Numbered from the stretch's first letter, positions 17,048 to 26,605 are shown. The stretch: 64,000 nt of DNA from DASUPK01 sp963782345 (GCA_963782345.1 CAWAJF010000008.1:62001-126000); one strand, 5' to 3'. Notes: generated from the sequence alone by a model not told the origin. Translations and numbers: made by a program.

Positions 17048-17685
17048 CACGCGATCCCTCGCTCGCGGGCGAGATCGGCGATCCGCTCGACGACCTGCTC
17101 GGGCGTCAGCTCGGTGGTGTCCACCGCGACCGAGTCGTCGGCGGCGCGGAGGGCGCCGTGCTTGCGACCCTCGTCCCGCCGGTCCCGCTCGTCGATTGCC
17201 TCGCGCACCGCGGCGACCGGCTGCCCGGTCTCGGCGGCTCGACGGCGGGCGCGCTCCTCCTCGCTCGCGGTCAGAAACACCTTCAGCGGAGAGTCGGGGC
17301 TGACGACGGTTCCGATGTCACGGCCCTCCGCGACGTAGTTGCGGGCCGCGATCAGCTCACGCTGGCGCTTCACCATCGCCTGCCGTACCTGCGGGTGCAC
17401 CGAGACCTTGGAGGCCGCGATGGTCACCTCGGGCGAGCGGATCCTGCCGCCGACGGGCTTGCCGTCGAGCTGGACCGAATCGCCGTCGAAGCCGATGTCG
17501 AGGCTCCACGCCATCTCCCCCAGCCGCTCACCGTCCTCGAGCCTCATGCGCCGGTCGAGCGCGGCGAGGGCCACGCAGCGGTACATGGCCCCGGAATCGA
17601 GGTAGGTGAAGCCGAGTGCCCTTGCGACGCCCCTGGCCACGGTGGACTTACCGGCCCCGGCGGGGCCGTCGATCGCGATCACCAT
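17047..17685 (-). CDS. cmk: Cytidylate kinase
   Basis: A 212-residue kinase phosphorylating CMP and dCMP. Walker A IDGPAGAGKSTVARG is at residues 4-18, LDSGAMYRCVAL at about 28-39 forms the CMP site, and AEGRDIGTVVSPDSPLKVFLTA is near 120-140. The start is ATG at 17685, where homology begins. A TTTAAT hexamer 6 nt upstream may be a -10, giving cmk-der its own promoter at the end of the aromatic operon; the aroA stop lies beyond a cupin gene on the other strand. Confidence 0.95.
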   Translation of the reverse strand: MVIAIDGPAGAGKSTVARGVARALGFTYLDSGAMYRCVALAALDRRMRLEDGERLGEMAWSLDIGFDGDSVQLDGKPVGGRIRSPEVTIAASKVSVHPQVRQAMVKRQRELIAARNYVAEGRDIGTVVSPDSPLKVFLTASEEERARRRAAETGQPVAAVREAIDERDRRDEGRKHGALRAADDSVAVDTTELTPEQVVERIADLARERGIA

Positions 17686-17744
17686 TCCCCCATTAAACGG
17701 GTAGCGCCTTCGTTCCAGCGGTTTCATCGATGCGGGCGTGGATA

Positions 17745-17750
17745 TAGAGT
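17745..17750 (+). promoter_or_regulatory. Possible -10 of a leaderless promoter (cupin gene)
   Basis: TATAGAGT with TAGAGT 5 nt before the GTG at 17756. Confidence 0.35.
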
Positions 17751-17755
17751 GCTCC

Positions 17756-18100
17756 GTGCCAATGGAGAGCTGGAACCTCAACGAGCTGCCGGTCGAGCCA
17801 CGCCAGCCGCAGGTCCTCGACTCCGAGTCCGAGGGCCGGGCGATCGTCATCAACCTGCCCAAGGGCGAGCAGCTCCAGGAGCACCAGGTGCACGAGCGCG
17901 CCTGGGTCCTCGTGATCGAGGGGATGATCGGAATCGCGACTCCGGACGGCGACTCGGCTGAGGGCTCGACGGGGCTGCTGGCGATCTTCGATCCAGCGGA
18001 GCGCCACGAGGTGACGGCCCTCGAGGACGCTCGCATCCTCCTCGTGCTGGCGCCCTGGCCGGGCGACGGGCACCCATCAGCGCCCAGCCGCTCCACTTGA
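17756..18100 (+). CDS. Small single-domain cupin protein
   Basis: A ~114-residue beta-barrel protein with a partial cupin motif 1 (GEQLQEHQVHERAWVLVIEG, about residues 43-62) and a motif 2 region DPAERHEVTALEDARIL. The first motif offers HxxH plus Glu, so a metal could bind; no substrate is evident. Start candidates are GTG at 17738, GTG at 17756 and ATG at 17762; 17756 is preferred from the -10 spacing. It is convergent with aroA, with a palindromic family A repeat between the stops. Confidence 0.7.
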   Translation: MPMESWNLNELPVEPRQPQVLDSESEGRAIVINLPKGEQLQEHQVHERAWVLVIEGMIGIATPDGDSAEGSTGLLAIFDPAERHEVTALEDARILLVLAPWPGDGHPSAPSRST

Positions 18101-18165
18101 AGCGGCGGCGCAGCCGCCGCGCCTGATTCTGGCGGCGCCAGGCGCTGTATCTGATGGCGAAGCCG
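18101..18165. repeat. Palindromic intergenic repeat, family A copy 4 (divergent form)
   Basis: Between the convergent stops of the cupin gene and aroA. It holds GCGGCGGC-GCA-GCCGCCGC (perfect 8-bp arms, 3-nt loop) and CTGGC-GGC-GCCAG. Its right end, ATCTGATGGCGAAGCCGTC, is identical to the right end of the copy at 4834-4929 and runs into the aroA TGA. It is a likely two-way terminator. Confidence 0.75.
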
Positions 18166-19488
18166 TCAGCCGGTAAGCGCGCGCAGGTCGCGCTCGAAGC
18201 GCGGGTAGCTCACCGCGACCGCCTCGAAGCCGTTGACCTCGACGCCTTCCCTCGAGGCCAGGCCCGCGATCGCGCCGACCATCGCCAGGCGGTGATCGCC
18301 GCGGGCGTCGAGCGTCCCGCCGCGCAGACCGCCGGTGCCCCGGACCGCGAACCCGTCGGACCGCGCCTCGATCTCGGCGCCGAGGCCCGCCAGGCCCTCG
18401 ACCACTCCCGCGATCCGATCGGACTCCTTGGCCCTGAGCTCCTCGGCGCCTTCGACCACGGTCTCCCCTTCCGCGAAGCAGGCGAGCAGCCCCAGCAGCG
18501 GCAGCTCGTCGATCGTGGCCGGGACGTCCGCGGCGGTGATCGTGGCCCCATGCAGCGGAGCGTCTCGCACCTGCAGCGTCGCGATCGGCTCGGGCCCGGG
18601 CTCCCGGATCTCGCGCACGGTCATCGCCCTGCCCTTCTCATGCGCCGCGCCCATCTCGACCCCCATCCGGGAGAGGATCCCGAGCAGGCCGATCCGGTGG
18701 CGGTTGATGCCGACCTCGCGCACCGCGATCTCACTTCCCGGCATCACCAGGGCGGCCGCGATGAAGAAGGCGGCTGAGGAGAAGTCTCCCGGCACCGGCA
18801 CGTCGCCCGCCTCCAGACGCTCGGCTGGGGAGACGATCAGCGTCTCGTCCTCCCGGCGGATCGAAGCGCCCATCGCCGCGAGCATTCGCTCGGTGTGGTC
18901 GCGAGTACCGAGCGGCTCGTGGATCGCCGTCTCGCCGTCGGCCAGCAGGCCGGCGAGGAGCAGGCATGACTTGACCTGGGCGCTTGCGACCGGCATCTCG
19001 TAGTCGATTCCGTGCAGCCGCGAGCCGCGGATGCGCAGCGGCGGCAGCCTGCCATCGCGGCATTCCACCTCGGCTCCCATCAGCCGCAGCGGCTCGGCGA
19101 TTCGGTCGACAGGGCGGCGCCGGATCGAATCGTCCCCGTCGAAGGTCCATTCGCCGTGCGGCTGTCCCGAGAGCCAGCCGGGCATGATCCGCAGCAGCGT
19201 CCCGGCATTGCGGACGTCGATCTCCGCCGAGCGGGCGCCTCGCAGGCCTACTCCCTCGACCTCGACGAACAACCCGCCGTGGTCGTCGGCCTCGCCCTCC
19301 CGGACCTCCGCCCCGACCGCCGCGACCGCGCGCAGCGTCGCCCTCGTGTCCTCGGAGTCGAGGTAGCCGGTGATCCTGGTCGGGCCGTCGGCCATCGCCC
19401 CGACCAGGGCAGCCCGGTGGGTGACCGACTTGTCCGGGGGCGGGCGCAGCTCGCCCCTCAGCGCTCCGGCGGGGTCGAACCGCGTCAT
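18166..19488 (-). CDS. aroA: 3-phosphoshikimate 1-carboxyvinyltransferase (EPSP synthase)
   Basis: A 440-residue enzyme joining shikimate 3-phosphate and phosphoenolpyruvate in the shikimate pathway. The PEP/S3P motifs are PPPDKSVTHRA at residues 13-23, VRNAGTLLRIMPGWL near 87-101 (the commoner form is GNAGT), GTRDHTERML, and LRAKESDRI near 350. The ATG at 19488 overlaps the tyrA stop as ATGA, marking an operon tyrA-aroA. RNAGTLLR rather than GNAGTTMR may define a natural sequence class but does not remove a catalytic residue I can name. Confidence 0.95.
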   Translation of the reverse strand: MTRFDPAGALRGELRPPPDKSVTHRAALVGAMADGPTRITGYLDSEDTRATLRAVAAVGAEVREGEADDHGGLFVEVEGVGLRGARSAEIDVRNAGTLLRIMPGWLSGQPHGEWTFDGDDSIRRRPVDRIAEPLRLMGAEVECRDGRLPPLRIRGSRLHGIDYEMPVASAQVKSCLLLAGLLADGETAIHEPLGTRDHTERMLAAMGASIRREDETLIVSPAERLEAGDVPVPGDFSSAAFFIAAALVMPGSEIAVREVGINRHRIGLLGILSRMGVEMGAAHEKGRAMTVREIREPGPEPIATLQVRDAPLHGATITAADVPATIDELPLLGLLACFAEGETVVEGAEELRAKESDRIAGVVEGLAGLGAEIEARSDGFAVRGTGGLRGGTLDARGDHRLAMVGAIAGLASREGVEVNGFEAVAVSYPRFERDLRALTG

Positions 19489-20561
19489 TCGGCCCGCGAG
19501 ACGTCGTGGCCGAGGTCCCGCACGAGCCGTTCGGCGCGCTCGGCCTCTTCGTCGCCGGCGACGTACAGCGAGATCGCGCCCGAGGTCATGTCCGCCGAGG
19601 GATAGAGCGCCATGTCCTCGATGTTGACGCCCGCGCGCCCGAGCTCCAGGGCCACCTCGGCGACGATCCCCGGGCGGTTCGGGACTCGCACCCGCAGCTC
19701 GTGGAGCGGCCCGCCGGCGATCTCGGCATCGATCAGCTCGCGACGGCGGCGCCCCGCGTGCTCCTGCCACGCGATCAGGGCGTTCTGATCCCCCGAGCGC
19801 ACGAGCGCGGCCGCCTCGCCGAGGCGCCCGATGGCGGCGTCGATCTCGGAGGCGACCGCCTCCCGGTTCCCCGCGAAGATGTCGCTCCAGATCGCCGGGT
19901 TCGCGCCCGCCACCCTCGTGGCGTCGCGGAAGCTCGGGCCCACCTCGGGCAGGTGCTCGGCTTCCTCGCTCAGTGCCGTCGCGGCCTGCGCCACGAGGAT
20001 GTTGGCGACGACGTGCGGCAGGTGGCTGATCGTCGCCATCAGCCGGTCGTGCGTCTCGGCCTCGATCGCCTGCGGTCGGCCGCCGATGTCGGCGATTGCC
20101 CGCTGGACGCGGTCATAGAGCATCCCGCCGGTCGTCGGGGTCGGGGTCAGGTACCACCGGGCACCCTCGAAGAGGTCGGCGTGCGAGTTCTCCACGCCCG
20201 AGGTCTCGGCGCCCGCGAGAGGATGCCCGCCGATGAAGCGGCTGTCCGAGCCGAGCGCCGCGATCACGTCGCGCTTCACGGAGCCGACGTCGGTGACCGC
20301 GCAGTCCTCCCCTGCGGCCTCGAGGGCCTCAGCGGCGAGCTCGGGCAGCGCCATCACGGGCGCGGCACAGAAGACGAGATCGGCGTCCTGGACGGCGGAT
20401 CCGACCGAGTCGTGGGCGACGTCGATCGCCCCGAGCTCGGTCGCCCGGCCGAGCAGCTCGCGGTCGGGATCGAACCCGGCCACCTCGGCGTCGAGTCTGG
20501 CGCGGGCGGCGAGTCCGATCGAACCACCGATCAGCCCCACGCCGAGGACGGCGATCTTCAT
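19485..20561 (-). CDS. tyrA: Prephenate dehydrogenase with C-terminal ACT domain
   Basis: A 358-residue enzyme of tyrosine synthesis. The N-terminal Rossmann motif IAVLGVGLIGGSIGLAAR (residues 3-20) binds NAD(P). The catalytic region has GGHPLAGAETSGVENS near 117-132 and SHLPHVVANILVAQ near 182. An ACT domain covers about residues 285-358 (ELRVRVPNRPGIVAEVALEL), which in such proteins senses an aromatic amino acid for feedback control. The ATG start is 2 nt from the aroG stop. Confidence 0.95.
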   Translation of the reverse strand: MKIAVLGVGLIGGSIGLAARARLDAEVAGFDPDRELLGRATELGAIDVAHDSVGSAVQDADLVFCAAPVMALPELAAEALEAAGEDCAVTDVGSVKRDVIAALGSDSRFIGGHPLAGAETSGVENSHADLFEGARWYLTPTPTTGGMLYDRVQRAIADIGGRPQAIEAETHDRLMATISHLPHVVANILVAQAATALSEEAEHLPEVGPSFRDATRVAGANPAIWSDIFAGNREAVASEIDAAIGRLGEAAALVRSGDQNALIAWQEHAGRRRRELIDAEIAGGPLHELRVRVPNRPGIVAEVALELGRAGVNIEDMALYPSADMTSGAISLYVAGDEEAERAERLVRDLGHDVSRAE

Positions 20562-20562
20562 G

Positions 20563-21657
<1,095 letters not shown>

Positions 21658-21909
21658 CCTGAAGCCTCTTCTTTCTACTGGTCTGGCGGCGATCCTTGGG
21701 TCGCGGCAAGGGAACCGTGGGAGGCGGCGCCCGGCGGGAGAATCTGCGTCAGCGGCTAATGGCAGCCGCGGGCCGGACGCCTAGGTAAATCGCCAAAAGT
21801 AGAAATACGCGCGCGTGCGAGCCGTGTATCGGCTCGTGGGAGAAGCGATGTGCGCGTCGTGCTGCATGTGCGGACATTGAAGCAGACCGCACGTGCGACG
21901 TCGAAGGGA
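21658..21909 (-). other. Non-coding gap between hisC and aroG with hairpins
   Basis: No supportable gene. Just after the hisC stop, CATGTGCGG and CCGCACGTG (21865-21895) can form a 9-bp stem with one G-U pair. A second stem, CGAGCC-GTGTATC-GGCTCG (21818-21836), is followed on the minus strand by an AT-richer stretch, a possible hisC terminator. The AT-rich part (about 21786-21810) may contain the aroG promoter. A GCGGCT-GCCATT-AGCCGC stem lies in the presumed aroG leader. I see neither a T-box nor a Trp-rich leader peptide. Confidence 0.5.
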
Positions 21910-23004
21910 TCAGGCCGCGATCTCGCCGATTGCGGCGAGAAAGCGCTCGTTCTCGGCGCGCGTGCCGTAACTGACTCGCAGGCAGCCGGGCCCGCCGAGC
22001 GGAGTGCCGGGCCTGACGGCGACCCCGGCCTTGGTGAGCGACTCGACGACCTCCCCCTCGTCCAGCTCGCCGAGCTCGATCCAGGCGAAGTTGGTCTGCG
22101 AGTCAGCCGTCGTGAAGCCCATCTCGTGCAGGGCGTCCTCGACGAAGACGCGCTCGATCAGGTTCTTCTCCACCCGGTCGGCGACGTCGTCCTGGTGGCG
22201 GACGGCCTCGGCGGCGGCCGCCTGCGCGAGGGCGTTGACGCTGAAGGGCTGGCGAACGGCGTTCACCGCTGCGCGGAACTGTGGCGAGCAGAGCGCGTAG
22301 CCCACCCGCAGGCCCGCCAGCCCGTGGCACTTGCTGAAGGTCCGCAGCAGGACGACGTTCGGGTGCTTTGCGAGCAGGTCCATCGTCGCGTCCGGGTCGT
22401 CGTTGGTCTGGTACTCGATGTAGGCCTCGTCGAGGATGATCGTCGTCCGCGACGGGACGTTCTCGACGAAGGCCCCGATCCGCTCCGCCGGCAGGTGGGT
22501 GCCGGTCGGGTTGTTGGGGTTGCAGACGATCAAGAGCTGCGTGGCGGCGGTGACCTCCTCGAGCATCGCATCGAGGTCGTGGACGTATCCCTCGGCGAGC
22601 GGCACCTGGATCTCCCGCGCGCCGGAGAGCGCCGGAAGGTGGGGATAGATGGAGAACGACGGCCAGGCGTAGAGGATCTCGTCGCCGGGCTCGCAGAGCG
22701 CCAGGGCGGCGGCGAGCAGGATCTCGCAGGAGCCGTTGGAGACGGCGATCCGCGCCGGGTCGGTGTCGTGCCGGTTCGCGATCTCGCGGCGCAGCGCCCG
22801 CGCCTCCGGATCCGGGTAGCGGTTGACCTCCGAGGCGGCGCGAGCGATCGCGTCGACCACGTCCGGGTGTGGCGGAAGCGGCGACTCGTTCGAGGCGAGC
22901 TTGACCGCGTCGGCGGTCTCGGCCCGAGCCTTGGCGTCGTCGAGCGAGGTGCCCGGCTCATAGTGCGGGATGCGGGAGAGCTTCTCGGCGAAGGTGACGG
23001 TCAT
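21910..23004 (-). CDS. hisC: Histidinol-phosphate / aromatic aminotransferase
   Basis: A 364-residue PLP aminotransferase, fold type I. KLASNESPLPPHP is at about 35-47, CNPNNPTGTHLP near 165, DEAYIEY near 193, the PLP lysine is in RTFSKCHGLAGLRVGY (about 222-237) and the C-terminal arginine is in GCLRVSYGT. The family transaminates histidinol phosphate, but HisC-like enzymes in aromatic operons can also act on phenylpyruvate or 4-hydroxyphenylpyruvate. Its place between aroH and aroG-tyrA-aroA makes that role likely. The ATG overlaps the GNAT stop as ATGA. Confidence 0.9.
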   Translation of the reverse strand: MTVTFAEKLSRIPHYEPGTSLDDAKARAETADAVKLASNESPLPPHPDVVDAIARAASEVNRYPDPEARALRREIANRHDTDPARIAVSNGSCEILLAAALALCEPGDEILYAWPSFSIYPHLPALSGAREIQVPLAEGYVHDLDAMLEEVTAATQLLIVCNPNNPTGTHLPAERIGAFVENVPSRTTIILDEAYIEYQTNDDPDATMDLLAKHPNVVLLRTFSKCHGLAGLRVGYALCSPQFRAAVNAVRQPFSVNALAQAAAAEAVRHQDDVADRVEKNLIERVFVEDALHEMGFTTADSQTNFAWIELGELDEGEVVESLTKAGVAVRPGTPLGGPGCLRVSYGTRAENERFLAAIGEIAA

Positions 23005-23522
23005 CGGGCGTCCATTGTGACGGGTCGGCTGAACCGGACGGCCGGCTCCCCGGAGCGTGCGTGGATCTTCTCGGCTCCATCGAGACGCCAGCCGTGCCGC
23101 TCGTACAGGGCGATGGCGGGAGCGTTCTCCCGGAAGGTCCAGAGCACCACCTGGCCGTAGGGCAGGGCCGCCAGGCGCTCCAGCGTGGCTCGGACCAGAG
23201 CGTCGCCCGCGCCCTTTCGCCAGTGGACGGGGTCCACGTACAGGGCACCCAACTCGGCCGCCGCGCGGCCGAGATCGGATTCATTCGACGGTGCGGCGAC
23301 GTAGCAGTAGCCGGCGAAGGCGCCGTCGATCTCGGCAACGCACGTGAAGGCATCCTCGACAGGCCGGCGCAGGCCGACGCCGATCTCGTGGCGCCAGCGG
23401 TCGGTCGGCAGGTTGGCGAGCCGCTCGGGGGAGACGATGTCGCGGTAGCCGGCGCGCCAGCCGGCGACGGTCACCGAGACGATCGCCTCGGTGTCCTCCG
23501 GGGTCGCCTCACGGATCTCCAG
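23001..23522 (-). CDS. GNAT-family N-acetyltransferase
   Basis: About 173 residues with a GNAT fold: LEIREATPEDTEAIVSV at the N-terminus, LYVDPVHWRKGAGDALVRA (acetyl-CoA loop, a variant of the usual Q/R-x-x-G-x-G/A) and NAPAIALYERHGWRLDG at the C-terminus. Substrate unknown. No ATG, GTG or TTG lies between the aroH stop and the conserved start; the nearest plausible initiator is a CTG at 23522. Translation may depend on coupling to aroH, which ends 12 nt upstream, or an unusual start is used. Confidence 0.8.
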   Translation of the reverse strand: MEIREATPEDTEAIVSVTVAGWRAGYRDIVSPERLANLPTDRWRHEIGVGLRRPVEDAFTCVAEIDGAFAGYCYVAAPSNESDLGRAAAELGALYVDPVHWRKGAGDALVRATLERLAALPYGQVVLWTFRENAPAIALYERHGWRLDGAEKIHARSGEPAVRFSRPVTMDAR

Positions 23523-23533
23523 GGTTACTGCGG

Positions 23534-23911
23534 TTACTGCGCCGCCTTCAAGTCGGAGCGAAGCTCCTGGGCCTCGCCGAGATAGGCATGGACCGGGGTG
23601 TGGTCGGCGGGCGCGTAGTAATGCACGAGAGTGCGGACGACGGATCGCATCGCGCCCGGCACGTCGATCTCCTGCGCGCACAGCAGCGGCACCGAGTCGA
23701 GACCGAGGTTCCGGGCGGCCACCGCCGGGAACTCCGCGTTCAGATCGTGCGTCGAGGTGAAGATGCAGCTCACCATCCGATCGACCGTCAGGTCGTTGCG
23801 CGACATCAGCTCGCGCATCAGCTCCTCGGTCGCCGCGACGATCGTGTCGGGGTTGTTGCTCGGGGAGTTGGTGGCGCCACGCACGGCCCAGAGTCTCAGC
23901 TCGTCGGTCAT
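23534..23911 (-). CDS. aroH: Chorismate mutase, AroH type
   Basis: A 125-residue monofunctional chorismate mutase of the trimeric Bacillus type, converting chorismate to prephenate, the TyrA substrate. Typical stretches are LWAVRGATNSPSNNPDTI at the N-terminus (with the active-site Arg), TSTHDLNAEFPAVAAR near 52-67, and CAQEIDVPGAMRSVVRTLVH. The ATG overlaps the rluB stop (ATGA). It supplies the missing step between aroA and tyrA in this supraoperon. Confidence 0.94.
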   Translation of the reverse strand: MTDELRLWAVRGATNSPSNNPDTIVAATEELMRELMSRNDLTVDRMVSCIFTSTHDLNAEFPAVAARNLGLDSVPLLCAQEIDVPGAMRSVVRTLVHYYAPADHTPVHAYLGEAQELRSDLKAAQ

Positions 23912-24603
23912 CGACCGGAATCTTCCCAGAGCGCGGCTACCTCCTTCGCCTCGAGGCGGCGGGCCTCGCCGCGCCGGAGCTCTCCCAGTGCCAGGGAGCC
24001 GATCCGAATCCGGCTGAGGGACTCGACCTCGTGGCCGATCGCCTCGGCCATGCGGCGCACCTGGCGCTTGCGCCCCTCGCGGATCGTCACCTCGATCTCG
24101 CGCCCGCCTCGGCGCTCGACCTCGGCTGGGGCCGCCGGTCCGTCCTCGAGGCGGACGCCGCTCCGCAGCCGGTCCAGGTCGGCGTCCGAGGGCCGCCGGG
24201 AAAGCCGAACCCGGTAGGCCTTGGGGACCGCGTAGCGAGGATGGGTGAGCCTGTTGGCGAGCTCGCCGTCGTTGGTCAGCAGAATCAGTCCGGTCGAGTC
24301 GGCATCGAGCCGGCCGACCGGATAGAGGCGTCGTTCGGAGTCGACGAGCTCGGTGACCGCGCGCCGCTTCCCCGGCTCGCTTGCGGTCGAGACGACCCCG
24401 GGCGGCTTGTTGAGCGCCCAGACCTCCCGGGGCTCGGGTGCCACCGGGCGGCCACTCATCCGGACGTCGGACTCCTCGCCGACGTCCCGGGCGGGATCGG
24501 TGACGATCTCGCCACCGACGCTGACCTTACCGGCCGCGATCAGCTCCTCGGCGGCGCGCCGGGACGCGACGCCGGCGTGGGCGAGGTACTTCGCAAGCCT
24601 CAC
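23908..24603 (-). CDS. rluB: 23S rRNA/RluB-family pseudouridine synthase
   Basis: A 231-residue enzyme with an N-terminal S4 RNA-binding domain (RLAKYLAHAGVASRRAAEELI, about residues 2-22; GKVSVGG) and an RsuA/RluB catalytic domain with the active-site Asp in GRLDADSTGLILLTNDG (about 96-112). RluB/RsuA assignment is by family only; the modified base is not predictable. The start is GTG. It heads the aromatic run rluB-aroH-GNAT-hisC; in many actinobacteria and Firmicutes rluB sits near scpAB and cmk-der, as here. Confidence 0.92.
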   Translation of the reverse strand: MRLAKYLAHAGVASRRAAEELIAAGKVSVGGEIVTDPARDVGEESDVRMSGRPVAPEPREVWALNKPPGVVSTASEPGKRRAVTELVDSERRLYPVGRLDADSTGLILLTNDGELANRLTHPRYAVPKAYRVRLSRRPSDADLDRLRSGVRLEDGPAAPAEVERRGGREIEVTIREGRKRQVRRMAEAIGHEVESLSRIRIGSLALGELRRGEARRLEAKEVAALWEDSGR

Positions 24604-24610
24604 GACGGAG

Positions 24611-25288
24611 TCAGCAGTCGCCGAGCTTCGTGAGATCCGCGCGGTAGGTCTGCATGTCGGCGTGGGTCCAGTCGCCGTGTGTCTGACCCTTGAAGCGCGG
24701 GTCGAGCTCCTTGTAGAACGGCGAGGAGAGGCTCTCGCTGTGGCCGATCACCTGGCTGACGGGGATGCCGAACCGGCAGCGGAGCCATTGCGTGAAGCGC
24801 AGCGATCCCTTGAGCTGAGCGGGGCGGTTGAGGATGTCCTGGTCGGAGAAGCCGACGTGCTCGATCCCGATCGCCGTGTAGTTGAGCCCGACGACGTGGC
24901 GGCAGCGAATCGTGGGCGGGACGAACTTGTAGACCGCGCCCGAGGCGGCGACCGCGAAGTGCGAGCAGACGCCCGGCAGCTGGTGGAACTCGACATCGGC
25001 CCTGTCCGGCTTGAAGGTGTTGAAGATCGAGCTGATGCTGCCGGCGACGGCGTAGTGCTCGACGATCAGCTGCGGGTTGTTGAGCCGCCACTTGTACTGG
25101 CCGTAATGCCGTTTGGAGTACGCCGCCATCTCCCGCTTCCGCTTCTTCGGATAGGGGATCAGCTTCTTGTGGATCCGCGGCTTGGCGACGGCCGACGTCG
25201 CTGCCGTCGGCTGAGCCCCGGCGCCCGAGGCGGCGCCCGCGCCGACGATCGCGGCGATCATCGCCATGGCGACGATCAGGCGGCTCAC
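24611..25288 (-). CDS. Secreted N-acetylmuramoyl-L-alanine amidase (PGRP/amidase_2-like)
   Basis: A 225-residue protein with an N-terminal signal peptide (SRLIVAMAMIAAIVGAGAAS, about residues 2-21) and an amidase_2-type domain. Possible zinc ligands and catalytic residues are EHYAVAG, HVVGLNYTAIGIEHVG, VIGHSES and GDWTHADM. It probably cleaves the bond between muramic acid and the stem peptide outside the cell. The GTG at 25288 is 1 nt from the end of the carboxypeptidase gene, so the two secreted hydrolases are coupled and may act in succession on peptidoglycan. Confidence 0.8.
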   Translation of the reverse strand: MSRLIVAMAMIAAIVGAGAASGAGAQPTAATSAVAKPRIHKKLIPYPKKRKREMAAYSKRHYGQYKWRLNNPQLIVEHYAVAGSISSIFNTFKPDRADVEFHQLPGVCSHFAVAASGAVYKFVPPTIRCRHVVGLNYTAIGIEHVGFSDQDILNRPAQLKGSLRFTQWLRCRFGIPVSQVIGHSESLSSPFYKELDPRFKGQTHGDWTHADMQTYRADLTKLGDC

Positions 25289-25289
25289 C

Positions 25290-26039
25290 TCAGCGGCCCT
25301 CCGCAACGGCCAACGCGGCCCGCGCCTGGCGATCCGCCGACGCGCCGCTGATCTTCCCCGCCGGCATCTCCACGACGAATGCGGCGCTGCCCGGGAAGGC
25401 GTGCATCTCCCAGGTGATCGCCGTGCCACGCAGGCCTTTGCCCCTGCAGCTCGTGTGCATGCCGACCAGCTTTGCGTACTCGACCGCGACCTGCGGTCTG
25501 CCCCCGCAGGCGAGGACCGCGCCCCACGGCTGGTGGTACCAGATCGACAGATCGGGGCGGATCCGCCGGGCGAACGCCATCACGGCCCTCGTCTCCGGCT
25601 CGGAGGACGGCCCTGTCCCCGGGTAGTAGCCGCTTGAATGTGGGACGTCGCCTCGCCATCTGAAGGGGAAGTTCCGGTTCAGGTCCACCCCGTGCGCGTT
25701 CTTGCGCGCGTGTGCCCTCTGCCCATCGGGATTAACCGTCTGGATCGCCCAGAGTTGCGTCCCCCGCAGTGAGGCTGCCTCCCGACGCGACCGGTGCTTG
25801 ATTGCGCGGACGATCCGCAGGCCGGCGCGCTCGTCGCCGTGGATCACTCCGACGACGAGCGCGACACGGATTCCCTGCGGGTCGCCGACCTGGACCGCGA
25901 TGATCGCCCGCTTCTCGACGGACCTACCGAGGAGGACGCGGGCCGTCGCCTCTCCGGCTGCCGGATTCGCCGCCGCTCCTCCCCCGCTGCCCGCGACGAC
26001 CGCTCCCAGAGCCAGCGCGGCTGCGAGCCAGACCCTCAC
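25290..26039 (-). CDS. Secreted M14-family zinc carboxypeptidase
   Basis: A 249-residue protein with a signal peptide (RVWLAAALALGAVVAGSGG) and an M14 fold: zinc ligands in GVIHGDERAG (HxxE, about residues 66-75), the substrate arginine in GVDLNRNFPFRW, a third-ligand candidate in SIWYHQPWG and the catalytic Glu in FVVEMPAG. Short bacterial M14 enzymes of this type often trim murein peptides. The GTG start overlaps the scpB stop, so it is made from the scpAB transcript. Confidence 0.85.
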   Translation of the reverse strand: MRVWLAAALALGAVVAGSGGGAAANPAAGEATARVLLGRSVEKRAIIAVQVGDPQGIRVALVVGVIHGDERAGLRIVRAIKHRSRREAASLRGTQLWAIQTVNPDGQRAHARKNAHGVDLNRNFPFRWRGDVPHSSGYYPGTGPSSEPETRAVMAFARRIRPDLSIWYHQPWGAVLACGGRPQVAVEYAKLVGMHTSCRGKGLRGTAITWEMHAFPGSAAFVVEMPAGKISGASADRQARAALAVAEGR

Positions 26040-26605
26040 TCGACCCGCTGCTCACCCGCCTTCAGGAGCCGCTCGCGCAGCTCCCGCTCGTCCTCCGGCG
26101 TCGGATCGAACTGCGCCGGGTCGGGCAGCGCGTCCAGGCCCGAGAGGCCGAAGAGCTTCTCGAAGAGCGGCGTCGTGCCGTAGGTGACGGCGCCGAACTG
26201 GGTTCGGCCCCGCTCCTCGATCATCCCCCGCTCGGCCAGGCTCGCGACCGCGGAGTCGGAGGAGACCCCGCGGATCCGCGCGACCTCGGGGCGCGATACC
26301 GGCTGCAGGTAGGCGACGATCGCGAGCACCTCCGCCTGTGCCTGGGTGAGCGGCGGCGTGCGCGGCTTGGCGAGCAGCCGGCGGGCGGCGGGCTCCGCCT
26401 CCTCGACGGCCGCGAGCGCATAGCCGCCGGCGACGCGCCGCAGGCGGACCCCTCGCCCGTCCTCCGTGAGGCTCCGATCGAGCGCCTCGAGCGCGTCCGC
26501 CACGGCCTCCTCCTCGATCTCGATCGCCTCGGCCAGATCCGACGCGGAGACCGGGTCCGGGGAGAGGAAGAGCAGCGCCTCGATCGTCTGCCCCAACCCG
26601 TTCAC
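26036..26605 (-). CDS. scpB: Segregation and condensation protein B
   Basis: A 189-residue kleisin-associated winged-helix protein of the Smc-ScpA-ScpB condensin. Typical features are IEALLFLSPDPVSASDLAEA at the N-terminus, PPLTQAQAEVLAIVAYLQP (about 85-103) and GAVTYGTTPLFEKLFGLSGLD. The GTG start overlaps the scpA stop (GTGA). Confidence 0.95.
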   Translation of the reverse strand: MNGLGQTIEALLFLSPDPVSASDLAEAIEIEEEAVADALEALDRSLTEDGRGVRLRRVAGGYALAAVEEAEPAARRLLAKPRTPPLTQAQAEVLAIVAYLQPVSRPEVARIRGVSSDSAVASLAERGMIEERGRTQFGAVTYGTTPLFEKLFGLSGLDALPDPAQFDPTPEDERELRERLLKAGEQRVE

